Assembly (NCBI RefSeq): GCF_014207355.1
Contig: NZ_JACHEF010000005.1
Span: forward strand, 248,001-312,000
Direction of reading: 5' to 3'
From: Mesorhizobium sangaii
GTDB taxonomy: Bacteria > Pseudomonadota > Alphaproteobacteria > Rhizobiales > Rhizobiaceae
Length of the DNA stretch: 64,000 bases
Every line of letters starts with the position of its first letter. Position 1 is the first letter of the stretch. This document shows positions 32,581-40,389 of this stretch, piece by piece. The notes below the pieces were generated by a model. It saw nothing but the letters and a program-made list of their open reading frames with translations, did not search any database and was not told the origin of the DNA. Position numbers and translations under genes: made by a program.

Positions 32581-32668
32581 AGATGGCCGCACTCGACGAA
32601 GCACCGGCGCCGGGAAAATGTCCGGCCCGCGCCATCGCGGCCGCGCCATGGCGATGGTCGATAGGTAG
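32581..32668 (+). pseudogene. Aldo/keto reductase 3'-end fragment
   Basis: 88 nt that align with the last codons of the aldo/keto reductase at 23706: GAGATGGCCG..CTCGACGAAG, GGCGCCGGGAAAA, TCCGGCCCGCG, and ATGGTCGAT near the stop. A one-base deletion after GGGAAAA breaks the frame; restoring it gives GKMSGPRHRGRAMAMVDR and a stop. The rest of that gene is absent. No other gene is seen in 32507-32829. Confidence 0.7.
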
Positions 32669-32829
32669 AACGAGCACGTTGCGCCAGAATCAGAATTTCA
32701 TGTCCCTCGGTAAATCAACGGCACCGAGACCTGTATTCCCCAAGTCTCATCGCAGCGTCCCCCTTGTCGCAAGGACGGTTATGTGCACTTTCGAAAATCC
32801 TCTGGAGAAGACCCTGTAGGAGACTTGCA

Positions 32830-33170
32830 GTGTTAGTCGCGTTGACCACCGCAGCAACTGGATGTGTGAGCTCTCAGTCGAATATGGAGCGTCGCTTTCG
32901 ACGCAAGACCCGAAATGGGTATCGCCGGAATGTCAACAGGCCCGTGTCGACGCTTCGAACTATGATGCTCGCGAAAAAGAGCATCCCGGTTGGGGGACTG
33001 GTGTCTTCCTTGGCCCCTACGGACTGGGGCTGGCAGCAGCCATCAAGGAGCATGAGCAAAAGGAGCGAAAGATCTTCGCCCGCGAAATCCATTTGCGGTG
33101 CTCAAGTTTGCCGCTGCCGAAGCAACTCCAGGGCGATCCGAGCCCCCCGGCCACGACAAAGTACCCATAG
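32830..33170 (+). pseudogene. Lipoprotein gene, frameshifted
   Basis: A GTG at 32830 with AGGAGAC ahead starts a short lipoprotein signal (VALTTAATGCVSSQS). The coherent body lies in another frame from about 32890 (STQDPKWVSPECQQARVDA, GTGVFLGPYGLGLAAAIKEH, FAREIHLRCSSLPLP), typical of a rhizobial lipoprotein of unknown role. One net base change between 32876 and 32900 would join them. The region 33171-33443 holds no further gene. Confidence 0.55.
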
Positions 33171-33443
33171 GCCAAGTTACGGTCGACCGGCAGAAGGCTT
33201 GGGCTATCGGGTTTTCTTGACCTCGCCGCAACATCATCGTCGCGGATACGCTGCCGGCACACGGACATCACGGTCTCGCGCAGCCAGCGATGTGCCGGGT
33301 CGCCTGTTGAATTGTGACCGTGATGGGTTGGGGCAGCCGTGAGCCCGGATGCGTCCGCCTCGGCCCTCACGCTACAGTGATTGGCGGCGATGCAACCTCA
33401 CGACGCCAGAAGCGTTAACGACTGCAACGCAGTCGAGGTTCCA

Positions 33444-33689
33444 ATGCAAACCGCATGGTTCTCCAAACCCGTGGTGGTTTCGGTTGGCGTCACCGGGTCC
33501 ACCCGCAACCTGTCCAACACCGAGCAGGCCATCGAATTGCTGACGACACATTGGCGCGATGCCGGCAGCCTGAAACATCAGTCCGCGCTACGCGCCTGCC
33601 GCCGGGCAACGAGCGGCGAGGTGGCCCCGGATATCGCCCGGGAGGCTTTTGTCGAGGCCGCGCGCGAGGCGCATATCCTGGTCGAGTAA
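33444..33689 (+). CDS. DUF982 protein
   Basis: 81 aa from ATG 33444 behind GAGG; the ATG at 33381 lacks a site. DUF982 pattern: VVVSVG..STRNLSNTEQAIELL, ALRACRRATSGEV, AREAFVEAAREAHILV. Third member of this family in the window (others at 11797 and 12048). Function unknown. Confidence 0.78.
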   Translation: MQTAWFSKPVVVSVGVTGSTRNLSNTEQAIELLTTHWRDAGSLKHQSALRACRRATSGEVAPDIAREAFVEAAREAHILVE

Positions 33690-33753
33690 GCCGGCTCGGG
33701 TAAGTTGGTTGTATTCACGGACCATGGCGGCCGTTCACAATTTCGTGACCGAG

Positions 33754-33778
33754 GGAACCGTTTGAAACGGAAGGCGTT
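33754..33778 (+). promoter_or_regulatory. EcfG-type (general stress) promoter
   Basis: GGAAC (33754-33758), a 16-nt spacer, CGTT (33775-33778): exact consensus. A start near 33786 gives a leader of about 36 nt before the DUF378 gene. Confidence 0.7.
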
Positions 33779-33821
33779 TTTTTTCAGACGTCTTTTTGTC
33801 AGGCAACCTTAGGAGGCGTTT

Positions 33822-34055
33822 ATGCGTAACATGAACCTGGTCACCCTCGCCCTGATCATCCTTGGCGGTCTCAACTTCCTGTCCATGGGTGCAACGGGCT
33901 ATGACGTACTCGGCACTGTCCTCGGCGGCGCCCTGCTGGCCCGCCTGGCGTATCTGATCATCGGCCTTGCGGCCATTTGGCAGCTCATGCCAGGCTTCCA
34001 GAGCCTTACCCTTGGCGAAGTCGATGCCGAAAGGCATCTCCATCATCATCCGTGA
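33822..34055 (+). CDS. DUF378 membrane protein
   Basis: 77 aa, two membrane helices (LALIILGGLNFLSMGATGYD, LLARLAYLIIGLAAIWQLMP), the DUF378/YuzA pattern, and a His-rich end. Ribosome site AGGAGG. The role of DUF378 is unknown; induction by general stress is reported for some small membrane proteins and is supported here by the promoter motif. Confidence 0.85.
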   Translation: MRNMNLVTLALIILGGLNFLSMGATGYDVLGTVLGGALLARLAYLIIGLAAIWQLMPGFQSLTLGEVDAERHLHHHP

Positions 34056-34067
34056 CCGGTAAGATGC

Positions 34068-34092
34068 GGGGCGGCGGAAAACCCGCCGCCCC
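34068..34092. terminator. Strong GC hairpin between convergent genes
   Basis: GGGGCGGCGG, loop AAAAC, CCGCCGCCCC. It lies between the ends of the DUF378 gene and the ligase gene and can serve both directions, although T runs are weak. Confidence 0.65.
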
Positions 34093-34122
34093 ACGTCCAG
34101 TAGCCCGATCGTTCCCTGGACT

Positions 34123-35196
34123 TCAGACCCTTCGCGCCCCATGCCTTGCCAGCGCGTGCTCAATCAGCACATCGATCGTCTGGCTGTAGCCTATGCCTGA
34201 TGCCGCCAGCGCCTTGGCATACATCGAGATGTCGGTGAAGCCGGGAATTGTGTTGACCTCGTTCACAAGCAGGCTGCCGTCGGCGCGCAGGAAGAAATCG
34301 ACACGCGCCATGGCTTCGCAGCCGAGTGCCTGGAAGGCCTGCCGCGCCATCTCTTTGGCCCTGTCGGCGACCGCGGCCGGGACATCGGCGGGCACCTTGA
34401 CCACCGCGCCATCGGCATCGAGATATTTGGCCTCATAGGTGTAGAAGCCGTGCTTGCCGGCCGGAATGATCTCGCCGGGCAGCGACACCGTCAGCGTGCC
34501 GTCGGCTCGTTCCAGCACCGAGCACTCGATCTCGCGTCCCTTGACAAATTCTTCCACCAAAACCTTGTTATCATGCTGGAAAGCCGCCTCGACGGCGACG
34601 GCGAAGCTGGCGCCGTCTTCTGCCTTGCTCACTCCGAAGGACGAGCCCTGGCGCGCCGGCTTGACGAAGACCGGCAGACCCAGGCTTGCCCTGGCGTCGT
34701 CGAAGGACACAGGCTCGCCGCGCCGGACGGTGACGGAGCGGGCGACGGCAAGGCCGGACTCACGCATAAGCCGCTTGGCGACATCCTTGTCCATGGCGGC
34801 GGCCGAGGCGAGGATGCCGCAGCCGACATAGGCGACATCGGCGACTTCCGCATAGCCCTGCACCGAGCCGTCCTCACCGAACGGCCCGTGCAGCACGGGA
34901 AAAACGACATCGACGGGGTCGGGCTGCGTTCCATCCCGCGACACGGCGACCAGCCTGCCCTTGCTACCGGGCAACAGCGCGACCTCCACGCCGTCCTCGG
35001 ATACCGGAGCCCCTGCCGCATCGCCGACGGACGAAGCTTGCAGCAGCCACCTGCCGTCCCTGGAAATGGCGATCGGCACGATCTCGTAGCGCGTCCGGTC
35101 GATGGCCTTCAGCACATTGGCGGCCGAAAGGCGCGACACGTCATGTTCGGCCGAACGCCCGCCATAGAGGATGGCCACTCTTGTCTTGTCCGTCAT
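34123..35196 (-). CDS. ddl: D-alanine--D-alanine ligase (ATP-grasp)
   Basis: 357 aa. ATP-grasp ligase with family text GGRSAEHDVSRLSA at the N-terminus, VFPVLHGPFGEDGSVQG, VKPARQGSSFGVSK, and the Mg-binding end VDFFLRADGSLLVNEVNTIPG. Ddl joins two D-Ala for peptidoglycan. It lies away from any mur or fts genes and forms a two-gene unit with the C39-like peptidase (23 nt gap), so it may be a second, dedicated ligase. Residues that set D-Ala versus D-Lac or D-Ser choice cannot be judged without alignment. GAGGGA precedes the ATG. Confidence 0.88.
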   Translation of the reverse strand: MTDKTRVAILYGGRSAEHDVSRLSAANVLKAIDRTRYEIVPIAISRDGRWLLQASSVGDAAGAPVSEDGVEVALLPGSKGRLVAVSRDGTQPDPVDVVFPVLHGPFGEDGSVQGYAEVADVAYVGCGILASAAAMDKDVAKRLMRESGLAVARSVTVRRGEPVSFDDARASLGLPVFVKPARQGSSFGVSKAEDGASFAVAVEAAFQHDNKVLVEEFVKGREIECSVLERADGTLTVSLPGEIIPAGKHGFYTYEAKYLDADGAVVKVPADVPAAVADRAKEMARQAFQALGCEAMARVDFFLRADGSLLVNEVNTIPGFTDISMYAKALAASGIGYSQTIDVLIEHALARHGARRV

Positions 35197-35219
35197 CGAA
35201 ATCCCTCAACTGTCAAAAA

Positions 35220-35837
35220 TCAAATGGCGACGGCAATGCCGCGATTGGCGAAGAAGCGGTCGAAATCGACCGCCGCCAACACTGCGTTTTCTTGTGTGGC
35301 GCTGGTATGGCCGGACGGATTGTGGAAGCGGAGACCCTTGTCCGATGCCGCGGTGACCAGCACCAGATGGCCGCCCTTCGATGGCGGCTCGCGCTCGGGC
35401 CAGCGGATCCAGCTGCTGACCGAAGCGATGAAGAACCGCGACCGCGCCAGGATCGCCGGAATATCCGATGTCGCGACATTGGTCATCACCTCGGCTTGCA
35501 GGCCGAAGGTCTCCCGCACGAAGCTGACGAAGGGTGCGTAGATCAGCCCCTTGATCGAACCCTGAGTAACGACATAGCCGCCATAGGCGGTGCAGCGCCT
35601 GGCGAGCTCGATCGTCGGCACGATCTCGCCGCGCGTCGCCAGGATCATCTTCAGGCACGCCATGCCGCAGATATTGGCGGCCCAGACCGCGTACTCGTCT
35701 GGTGTCTCAGCCCCCGAATTCTGCCACAGCGGATCGCGCCGCAGCGCGACTTCAGCACCTTCGGCGAGCACCTCCATAGTCATGTCTGATGTTTCCCACT
35801 GGCTGAAAAACGGCACGGTTTCAGGCGGTGGACTCAT
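35220..35837 (-). CDS. Papain-like C39-type peptidase
   Basis: 205 aa, no signal peptide. It has a Cys in NICGMACLKMIL where C39-like peptidases carry QCGPA, a His in SKGGHLVLVTAAS and a polar partner in FHNPSGHTSA: the Cys-His-Asn/Asp layout of Peptidase_C39_2. ATG 35837 follows GAGGAGCC. It is the first gene of a two-gene operon with ddl; the pairing suggests action on, or release of, a D-Ala-containing or small peptide. Substrate unknown. Confidence 0.75.
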   Translation of the reverse strand: MSPPPETVPFFSQWETSDMTMEVLAEGAEVALRRDPLWQNSGAETPDEYAVWAANICGMACLKMILATRGEIVPTIELARRCTAYGGYVVTQGSIKGLIYAPFVSFVRETFGLQAEVMTNVATSDIPAILARSRFFIASVSSWIRWPEREPPSKGGHLVLVTAASDKGLRFHNPSGHTSATQENAVLAAVDFDRFFANRGIAVAI

Positions 35838-36035
35838 GCGGCTCCTCGATCAGATTCGGATTCTCGTAAACGAGGATACACGGCGATTGGAAAGCCACTC
35901 AGAGACTGTTTCGAAATTCGCTCTTGCGGTGGTGGTTTCGAGAACCGGAACGCAGCGGACATTTGGGTCCGCGAGTACCGGAAGCGCAGAAAACGCCGGC
36001 AGATGGCCGCCGGAGTAGAATTTCCCAATAGCCTC

Positions 36036-36455
36036 TCAGAAGGTGATCTTCACGGACGCGGCGCTGCGCTTTGCCGGGCCGTGATGCACCGCCTCGATGT
36101 TGTTGCCGTCCGGATCGAGCAGGAAGGCGGCGTAGTAGCCGGGATGATAGGGCCGCTCGCCCGGCGCGCCATTGTCCTTGCCGCCGCCGGAGAGCCCGGC
36201 CTTGTAGAAGGCATCGACCATGGCATGGTCCCTTGCCTGGAAGGCGAGATGATGACGGCCGGTGAGCTTTCCCTGCGCCGCCCGGCTGTCGGCACTGGAG
36301 ACGAACAGTTCGTCGGCCCAGAAATAGTCGTCGCCGACACCGCCGATCGGAACGTCGAGCACCTGCAGCACCGCCTCGTAGAAACGCCGGCTGGCGGCGA
36401 GGTCCCTGACCACCAGCTGGATATGGTCGATGAGCCGGCCGCGATGCAGTTCCAT
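36036..36455 (-). CDS. VOC superfamily protein
   Basis: 139 aa from ATG 36455 with GAGGAGGAA upstream. The paired VOC modules are clear: LIDHIQLVVRDLAASRRFYE at the start, and HHLAFQARDHAMVDAFYKA and LDPDGNNIEAVHH at the end, with His and Glu metal ligands. Many relatives are glyoxalase- or dioxygenase-like; the substrate is not predicted. An in-frame ATG at 36569 would add an unlikely basic leader. Confidence 0.85.
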   Translation of the reverse strand: MELHRGRLIDHIQLVVRDLAASRRFYEAVLQVLDVPIGGVGDDYFWADELFVSSADSRAAQGKLTGRHHLAFQARDHAMVDAFYKAGLSGGGKDNGAPGERPYHPGYYAAFLLDPDGNNIEAVHHGPAKRSAASVKITF

Positions 36456-36577
36456 GAAAATTCCTCCTCGTGAGCTTGCGAATTTAGGTCCGCACAGGGC
36501 GGCGTCAATGCGGGTGCCCTGCTGACCGCCAGGTCCCACCACAGTCCCACCACGAAGCCCTCGGTCCATCCTTCAAA

Positions 36578-36664
36578 CAGAAAAGCCCGCCGGGAGGGGG
36601 ATCCGACGGGCCTTTGGAAAGCTGTTACCGAGCTTTCAGATGTCTGACGGGGGGGTCAGACACG
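36578..36664. ncRNA. Three successive hairpins, possible small RNA
   Basis: Hairpin 1 (about 36583-36613) GCCCG..CGGGC with A and T runs outside, hairpin 2 (36617-36637) GAAAGCT/AGCTTTC, hairpin 3 (36641-36662) TGTCTGAC/GTCAGACA. Read on the minus strand the first ends in GGCGGGCTTTTCT, a good terminator. The layout is that of a compact structured RNA of about 90-150 nt on the minus strand. No family recognised. The stretch 36456-36577 and 36665-36785 holds nothing else. Confidence 0.45.
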
Positions 36665-36785
36665 GTGAGAACTTTTATGTGCCCTAGAGGTTCCACTCGA
36701 ACAAAAAAAGATTGCCAACGGATCGTCGAATTCACGCAAATTCAAGCGGTGGAGGCGATTTCTTTCGCAAAAGCCCCTCTCAGCC

Positions 36786-36810
36786 GGAACTTTCCCCGCC
36801 AAGGCAAGTT
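36786..36810 (+). promoter_or_regulatory. Possible EcfG-type promoter (AGTT variant)
   Basis: GGAAC (36786-36790), a 16-nt spacer, AGTT (36807-36810), one base off consensus; 27 nt before the gene at 36837. Confidence 0.35.
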
Positions 36811-36836
36811 TTGAGGCGCGGCTGGGAGGAATCAAA

Positions 36837-37091
36837 TTGGACAGTTTTCAGAGGCTTGAGGCGCTGATCGACAGCGCCGGTGTCGACGACGTCGAAGAAG
36901 CAAACGCCTTGCTGCATCGCTTCAAGGGCAGATCGCAGAAGATCACGGCGGCCATCGACGAGTTCATGCTGGATTTCATGACACTGGTATTCGTCGTCGA
37001 AACCAGCGGGGAAGAGTTCGAAAAACCAATCCGCAAGCAGGCTCGCAGCCGGCTTTCGAAGCTCAACCACATGGTGATCGTGGCGGCGTAG
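36837..37091 (+). CDS. Small helical hypothetical protein
   Basis: 84 aa from a TTG at 36837, chosen because GGGAGGAA stands 6 nt ahead. Helical and charged (FQRLEALIDSAGVDDVEEAN, LHRFKGRSQKITAAIDEF..KPIRKQARSRLSKL). No family recognised. It ends 23 nt before the converging aminotransferase gene. Confidence 0.55.
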   Translation: MDSFQRLEALIDSAGVDDVEEANALLHRFKGRSQKITAAIDEFMLDFMTLVFVVETSGEEFEKPIRKQARSRLSKLNHMVIVAA

Positions 37092-37113
37092 GAGTGCGGA
37101 GGCCGCCCTGGGT

Positions 37114-38322
37114 TCACCCCTTCAGGATGGCCGCCAGCCGCGGTATGCCCTCGCTCACCGCGCGCCGGTCGGCGAGCGTGAAGGAGAGCCGCAGCGTGTT
37201 GCGCCCGGTTGCGTCGGCAAAGAACGCGCTGCCGGGCACGAAGGCGACACGCGCCTCCTTCACCGCCCGCGCCAGTAGTGCCGTGGCGTCGGCGCCCTCA
37301 GGCAGCGTCACCCAGACGAACATGCCGCCTTCCGGGCGGCTCCAGGTCACGCCTTCAGGCATGTTGGCTTCAAGTGCTGCGAGCAGGCCGTCGCGGCGCT
37401 CGCGGTAGGCGCCGATGAGCTTTTCCACCTGGCCGTCGAACACGGCTTCGGCGACGCGGTGCATAACCACTTGGTTGATCGAGGGGCTGTGCAGGTCGGA
37501 GGCCTGCTTCATCAGCACCAGCTTCTCGACGATATGGCGCGGCGCGCAGACCCAGCCTACACGCATGCCCGGCGAGAGGATCTTCGAGAACGAGCCGCAA
37601 TAAAGCGTGCGCGCCTTGTCGATGGAGCCAGAGCGAGCACAGTCGAGCGCCAGGATTGGCGGCACGCCCTCGCCGTCATAGCGCAGCGCGCGATAGGCGG
37701 CATCCTCGATGACGGCGATGTCAACTTCGCCGGCAAGGTCGAGCACCGCCTCGCGCTGCTGGCGGTTCAAGGTTTGGCCGGTCGGGTTGGCGAAATCCGG
37801 CACCAGATAGGCGAACTTGACCTTGCCGCCATTCGCGGCGGCGACCGTGCGATAGGCCGCCGGCGTCATGTTGCCGCCTTCGACAGTCAGCCGGTCGTAG
37901 CGCGGCTCGTAGGCGTTGAACGCCTGCAGTGCGCCGAGATAGGTCGGCCATGTCACCAGCGCGGTATCGCCCGGCGACAGGAACAGTTTGCCGAGATAAT
38001 CGAGCGCCTGCTGCGAGCCGGAGGTGATGAAGATGTTGGCCTCGTCGCAGGCAACGCCGAGGTTGCCCATCTGCCCGGCCAGCCAGCGCCGCAACGGCAA
38101 ATAGCCTTCCGAGACCTGATACTGCAGCGCTGCACCCGCCTCGCCGCCGCCGAGCACCGAGGCATAGGCGTCGCGGATCGCTGCGGCCGGAAACAGCGCC
38201 GGATCGGGAATGCCGCCGGCAAACGAGATGATGTCGGGCTGGTCGAGCAGCTTCAGCAGTTCGCGGATTTCGGACGCCTTCATGCGCGACGAGCGCGAAG
38301 CCAGCAGATTCATCAAGGTCAA
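37114..38322 (-). CDS. PLP-dependent aminotransferase, 2-aminoadipate/LysN type
   Basis: 402 aa. Class I/II aminotransferase without a DNA-binding domain: IISFAGGIPDPALFP at the start, YQVSEGYLPLRRWLA, the PLP lysine in YCGSFSKILSPGMRVGW, and VPDFANPTGQT. It is close to 2-aminoadipate or aromatic aminotransferases acting in the cytoplasm. A TTG at 38322 has GGGAGG at ideal spacing; the ATG three codons later is the alternative. A perfect 11-bp inverted repeat lies 24 nt upstream and implies a dedicated repressor. Confidence 0.88.
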   Translation of the reverse strand: MTLMNLLASRSSRMKASEIRELLKLLDQPDIISFAGGIPDPALFPAAAIRDAYASVLGGGEAGAALQYQVSEGYLPLRRWLAGQMGNLGVACDEANIFITSGSQQALDYLGKLFLSPGDTALVTWPTYLGALQAFNAYEPRYDRLTVEGGNMTPAAYRTVAAANGGKVKFAYLVPDFANPTGQTLNRQQREAVLDLAGEVDIAVIEDAAYRALRYDGEGVPPILALDCARSGSIDKARTLYCGSFSKILSPGMRVGWVCAPRHIVEKLVLMKQASDLHSPSINQVVMHRVAEAVFDGQVEKLIGAYRERRDGLLAALEANMPEGVTWSRPEGGMFVWVTLPEGADATALLARAVKEARVAFVPGSAFFADATGRNTLRLSFTLADRRAVSEGIPRLAAILKG

Positions 38323-38345
38323 GGCGCGCCTCCCGCGACAATTTC

Positions 38346-38374
38346 GATATAGGTCAACCTGGCTGACCTATATC
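38346..38374. promoter_or_regulatory. Perfect 11-bp inverted repeat operator
   Basis: GATATAGGTCA, a 7-nt spacer, TGACCTATATC. It stands directly upstream of the aminotransferase start. The cognate regulator is not encoded next to it. Confidence 0.75.
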
Positions 38375-38455
38375 ACCTCTCCCCGGCAATTTGAATAGAG
38401 CCTGACAGCCATCCGCTATACGCCAGTTGGCGTCGGCCCGGAACCGCGCCGAGCA

Positions 38456-38908
38456 TCACAAGGTCTTCTTGTAGCCGAGATGACTGCCGGTGAAGCCTAG
38501 ATCCTCGTAGAAGCGGTGCGCGTCCGCGCGCGACCTGTCGGTGGTGAGCTGGACCAGGCTGCAGCCGCGCGCCCGGCATTCTCCGATCGCCCATTCGATC
38601 ATCTGCCTACCGATCCCGCCCGAGCGCCTGTGGCTGGCGATCCGGACCGCCTCGATCTGCCCGCGCCAGGCGCCCTTGCGCGAGAGGCCGGCAAGAAAGG
38701 TGATCTGCAAGGTGCCAATCACCTCCGCGTCGTCCACGGCCACCGTCAGCAGCTGGTTGGGATCGGCATCGATGGCATTGAAGGCATCGACATAGTCCCG
38801 CGCCAGCGGCAGCGAGGCGTCCTCGCGGCCGGCGCCCAGCGGATCGTCGGCCAGCATGGCGACGATCGCGGGGAGGTCTGACGCTTGCGCTCGGCGGAAT
38901 TCGATCAT
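38456..38908 (-). CDS. GNAT family N-acetyltransferase
   Basis: 150 aa from ATG 38908. GNAT motif A is visible as EAVRIASHRRSGGIGRQMIEWA (acetyl-CoA pyrophosphate loop R-R-x-G-x-G), and motif B as AHRFYEDLGFTGSHLGY. Acceptor unknown. It lies between the aminotransferase gene and a repeat element. Confidence 0.85.
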   Translation of the reverse strand: MIEFRRAQASDLPAIVAMLADDPLGAGREDASLPLARDYVDAFNAIDADPNQLLTVAVDDAEVIGTLQITFLAGLSRKGAWRGQIEAVRIASHRRSGGIGRQMIEWAIGECRARGCSLVQLTTDRSRADAHRFYEDLGFTGSHLGYKKTL

Positions 38909-38975
38909 GGTTGCATGACTTACGGCGCAGTGCCGATGGCGGCAAGGCATTTGAGTTCGCAACGGGAGCGCCGCA

Positions 38976-39150
38976 CCTCATCTGCCTGCCGGCATCTTCT
39001 CCCCGTATAGTGACGGGGAGAAGGAGGCCGCCAACGATGATTTCGCCAATCGCCGGCATTGCAGAAGAGGCGCCCGCGTTGAAGCTGCCCCTTTCTCCCC
39101 GTCACTATACGGGGAGAAAAGTCCGGCAGGACAATGAGGGGCAGCGCTAG
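38976..39150. repeat. RIME-like paired palindromic repeat (hairpins inside)
   Basis: CTCCCCGTATAGTGACGGGG near 39000-39022 and its inverse CCCCGTCACTATACGGGG near 39095-39117, with outer modules CTGCCGGCA and TCCGGCAG..TGAGGGGCAG. Same layout and stem sequence as 5267-5443. Confidence 0.8.
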
Positions 39151-39194
39151 CGTTGGAGGTTCAGCGTCAAGACGCTGCGCCTCCAGCCCCACCA

Positions 39195-39683
39195 TCAATC
39201 CGCATCGCCAGGCTTAGCCTTGCCGCACTGCGCCAGCACCTTGCCAATGGCCGCGCTCGAGCCCTTCAGCGGGAAACTGGTCTGGCCGTATTTGGCGGCA
39301 CTGACACTGACATCGCCTTTCCCGCGCAGCAGGTCCAGCAGCGGATCGGCTTTGGCCAGGTTCACCACGAAGTAGTTGTACATGGCTTCGAGCTGCAGCG
39401 TCTTGGTCACCGTCTTGCCGTCGGCCTTGAAGTCGAACGAGCCGCTGATGCCGGGCTCCAGCTGCTGGCCGGTGGCGCCGAGGTCGTAGCTCAGCACAGG
39501 CGTGTCGAAACAGGCCAGCATCAGATGCGCATCGCCTTTCGGCCCGCCGCAGACCGAGGCGGTCAGCACGCTGCCGCCCTCGTCTTCCTCCATCTCAGCG
39601 CTCCAGCCGCTGCAGGAGGCCGCAAACGCCGGCTGCACGGCCTGCAAGGCCGCCGCCGCACCCGCGACGATCAGATATCTCAT
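39195..39683 (-). CDS. Secreted hypothetical protein
   Basis: 162 aa from ATG 39683 with GAGGGGGAAG ahead. A signal peptide ending FAAS is followed by a mature domain with Cys at SCSGWS, ASVCGGPKG, LACFDTPV and AQCGKAKPG, so probably two disulfides. The middle (SYDLGATGQQLEPGISGSFD) looks beta-rich. Periplasmic; function unknown. Confidence 0.7.
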   Translation of the reverse strand: MRYLIVAGAAAALQAVQPAFAASCSGWSAEMEEDEGGSVLTASVCGGPKGDAHLMLACFDTPVLSYDLGATGQQLEPGISGSFDFKADGKTVTKTLQLEAMYNYFVVNLAKADPLLDLLRGKGDVSVSAAKYGQTSFPLKGSSAAIGKVLAQCGKAKPGDAD

Positions 39684-39789
39684 GACTTCCCCCTCAGGCA
39701 TTTGCCGCCGCACCCATCGGCATTCTATAGGAAAAGCGGTTCCGTGGCATCGCCCGTCGCGGCGTCCAGTCCTGATCGTGCGGAGAGCG

Positions 39790-40389
39790 GTGTTGAGAGC
39801 CTGTGTTCGTCTGTGCCTGTCGCTGGCCGCCCTGCTGGCCTTGCCGCTCGCCGCCCATGCCGACTGGAAGCCGGTCGAGAAGGTCGAGACCTACGCCATA
39901 TCAGGCCAGTCCGGGCCGGACCTCTATCGCTCGATCGGCGACAACGGACCGAAGGTCGGCATTGCCCGCGCCATCGCCCATACCAATTTCAAGCTGACCT
40001 GGACCAGGGACTATCAGGCGCGAGCCGGAGCCTGCGTGCTGGTCTCGGCACGGCCGAAGCTCATCATCACCTACACCTTGCCCAGCCCCTCCTCGCCGCT
40101 GCCACCAGCCATCCAGAAGAACTGGGAGGTTTTCATCGCCGGCGTCAGCGGCCACGAAAAAGTGCATGGCGCCACCATCGTCGACATGGTGCGCAAGATC
40201 GAGGCAGCGACCGTCGGCCTCAGCGTTGCCGATGACCCCAAATGCAGCAAGATCCGCACCGAGATGACAAAGCGCCTGTCCGAACTGTCACAGGCGCAGC
40301 GACAGGCGAGCCGCGATTTCGACCGCGTCGAGCTCGGCCAGGGCGGCAATCTGCAAAAACTCATCCTTGCCCTGGTGAATGGCGGCTGA
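39790..40389 (+). CDS. DUF922 putative zinc protease
   Basis: 199 aa from a GTG behind GGAGAG; signal peptide (CLSLAALLALPLAAHAD). The DUF922 body contains the metal motif HEKVH (HExxH) in AGVSGHEKVHGATIVDMV, plus VLVSARPKLIITYTLP. DUF922 proteins are predicted secreted zinc-dependent proteases, not yet shown. The end overlaps the converging hydrolase gene by 29 nt. Confidence 0.8.
   Translation: MLRACVRLCLSLAALLALPLAAHADWKPVEKVETYAISGQSGPDLYRSIGDNGPKVGIARAIAHTNFKLTWTRDYQARAGACVLVSARPKLIITYTLPSPSSPLPPAIQKNWEVFIAGVSGHEKVHGATIVDMVRKIEAATVGLSVADDPKCSKIRTEMTKRLSELSQAQRQASRDFDRVELGQGGNLQKLILALVNGG

Noticed and set aside
33413..33442. GGAAC-N17-CGTT on the minus strand
   Set aside because: No minus-strand gene lies downstream, and the sequence overlaps a small palindrome; one chance match of this kind is expected.
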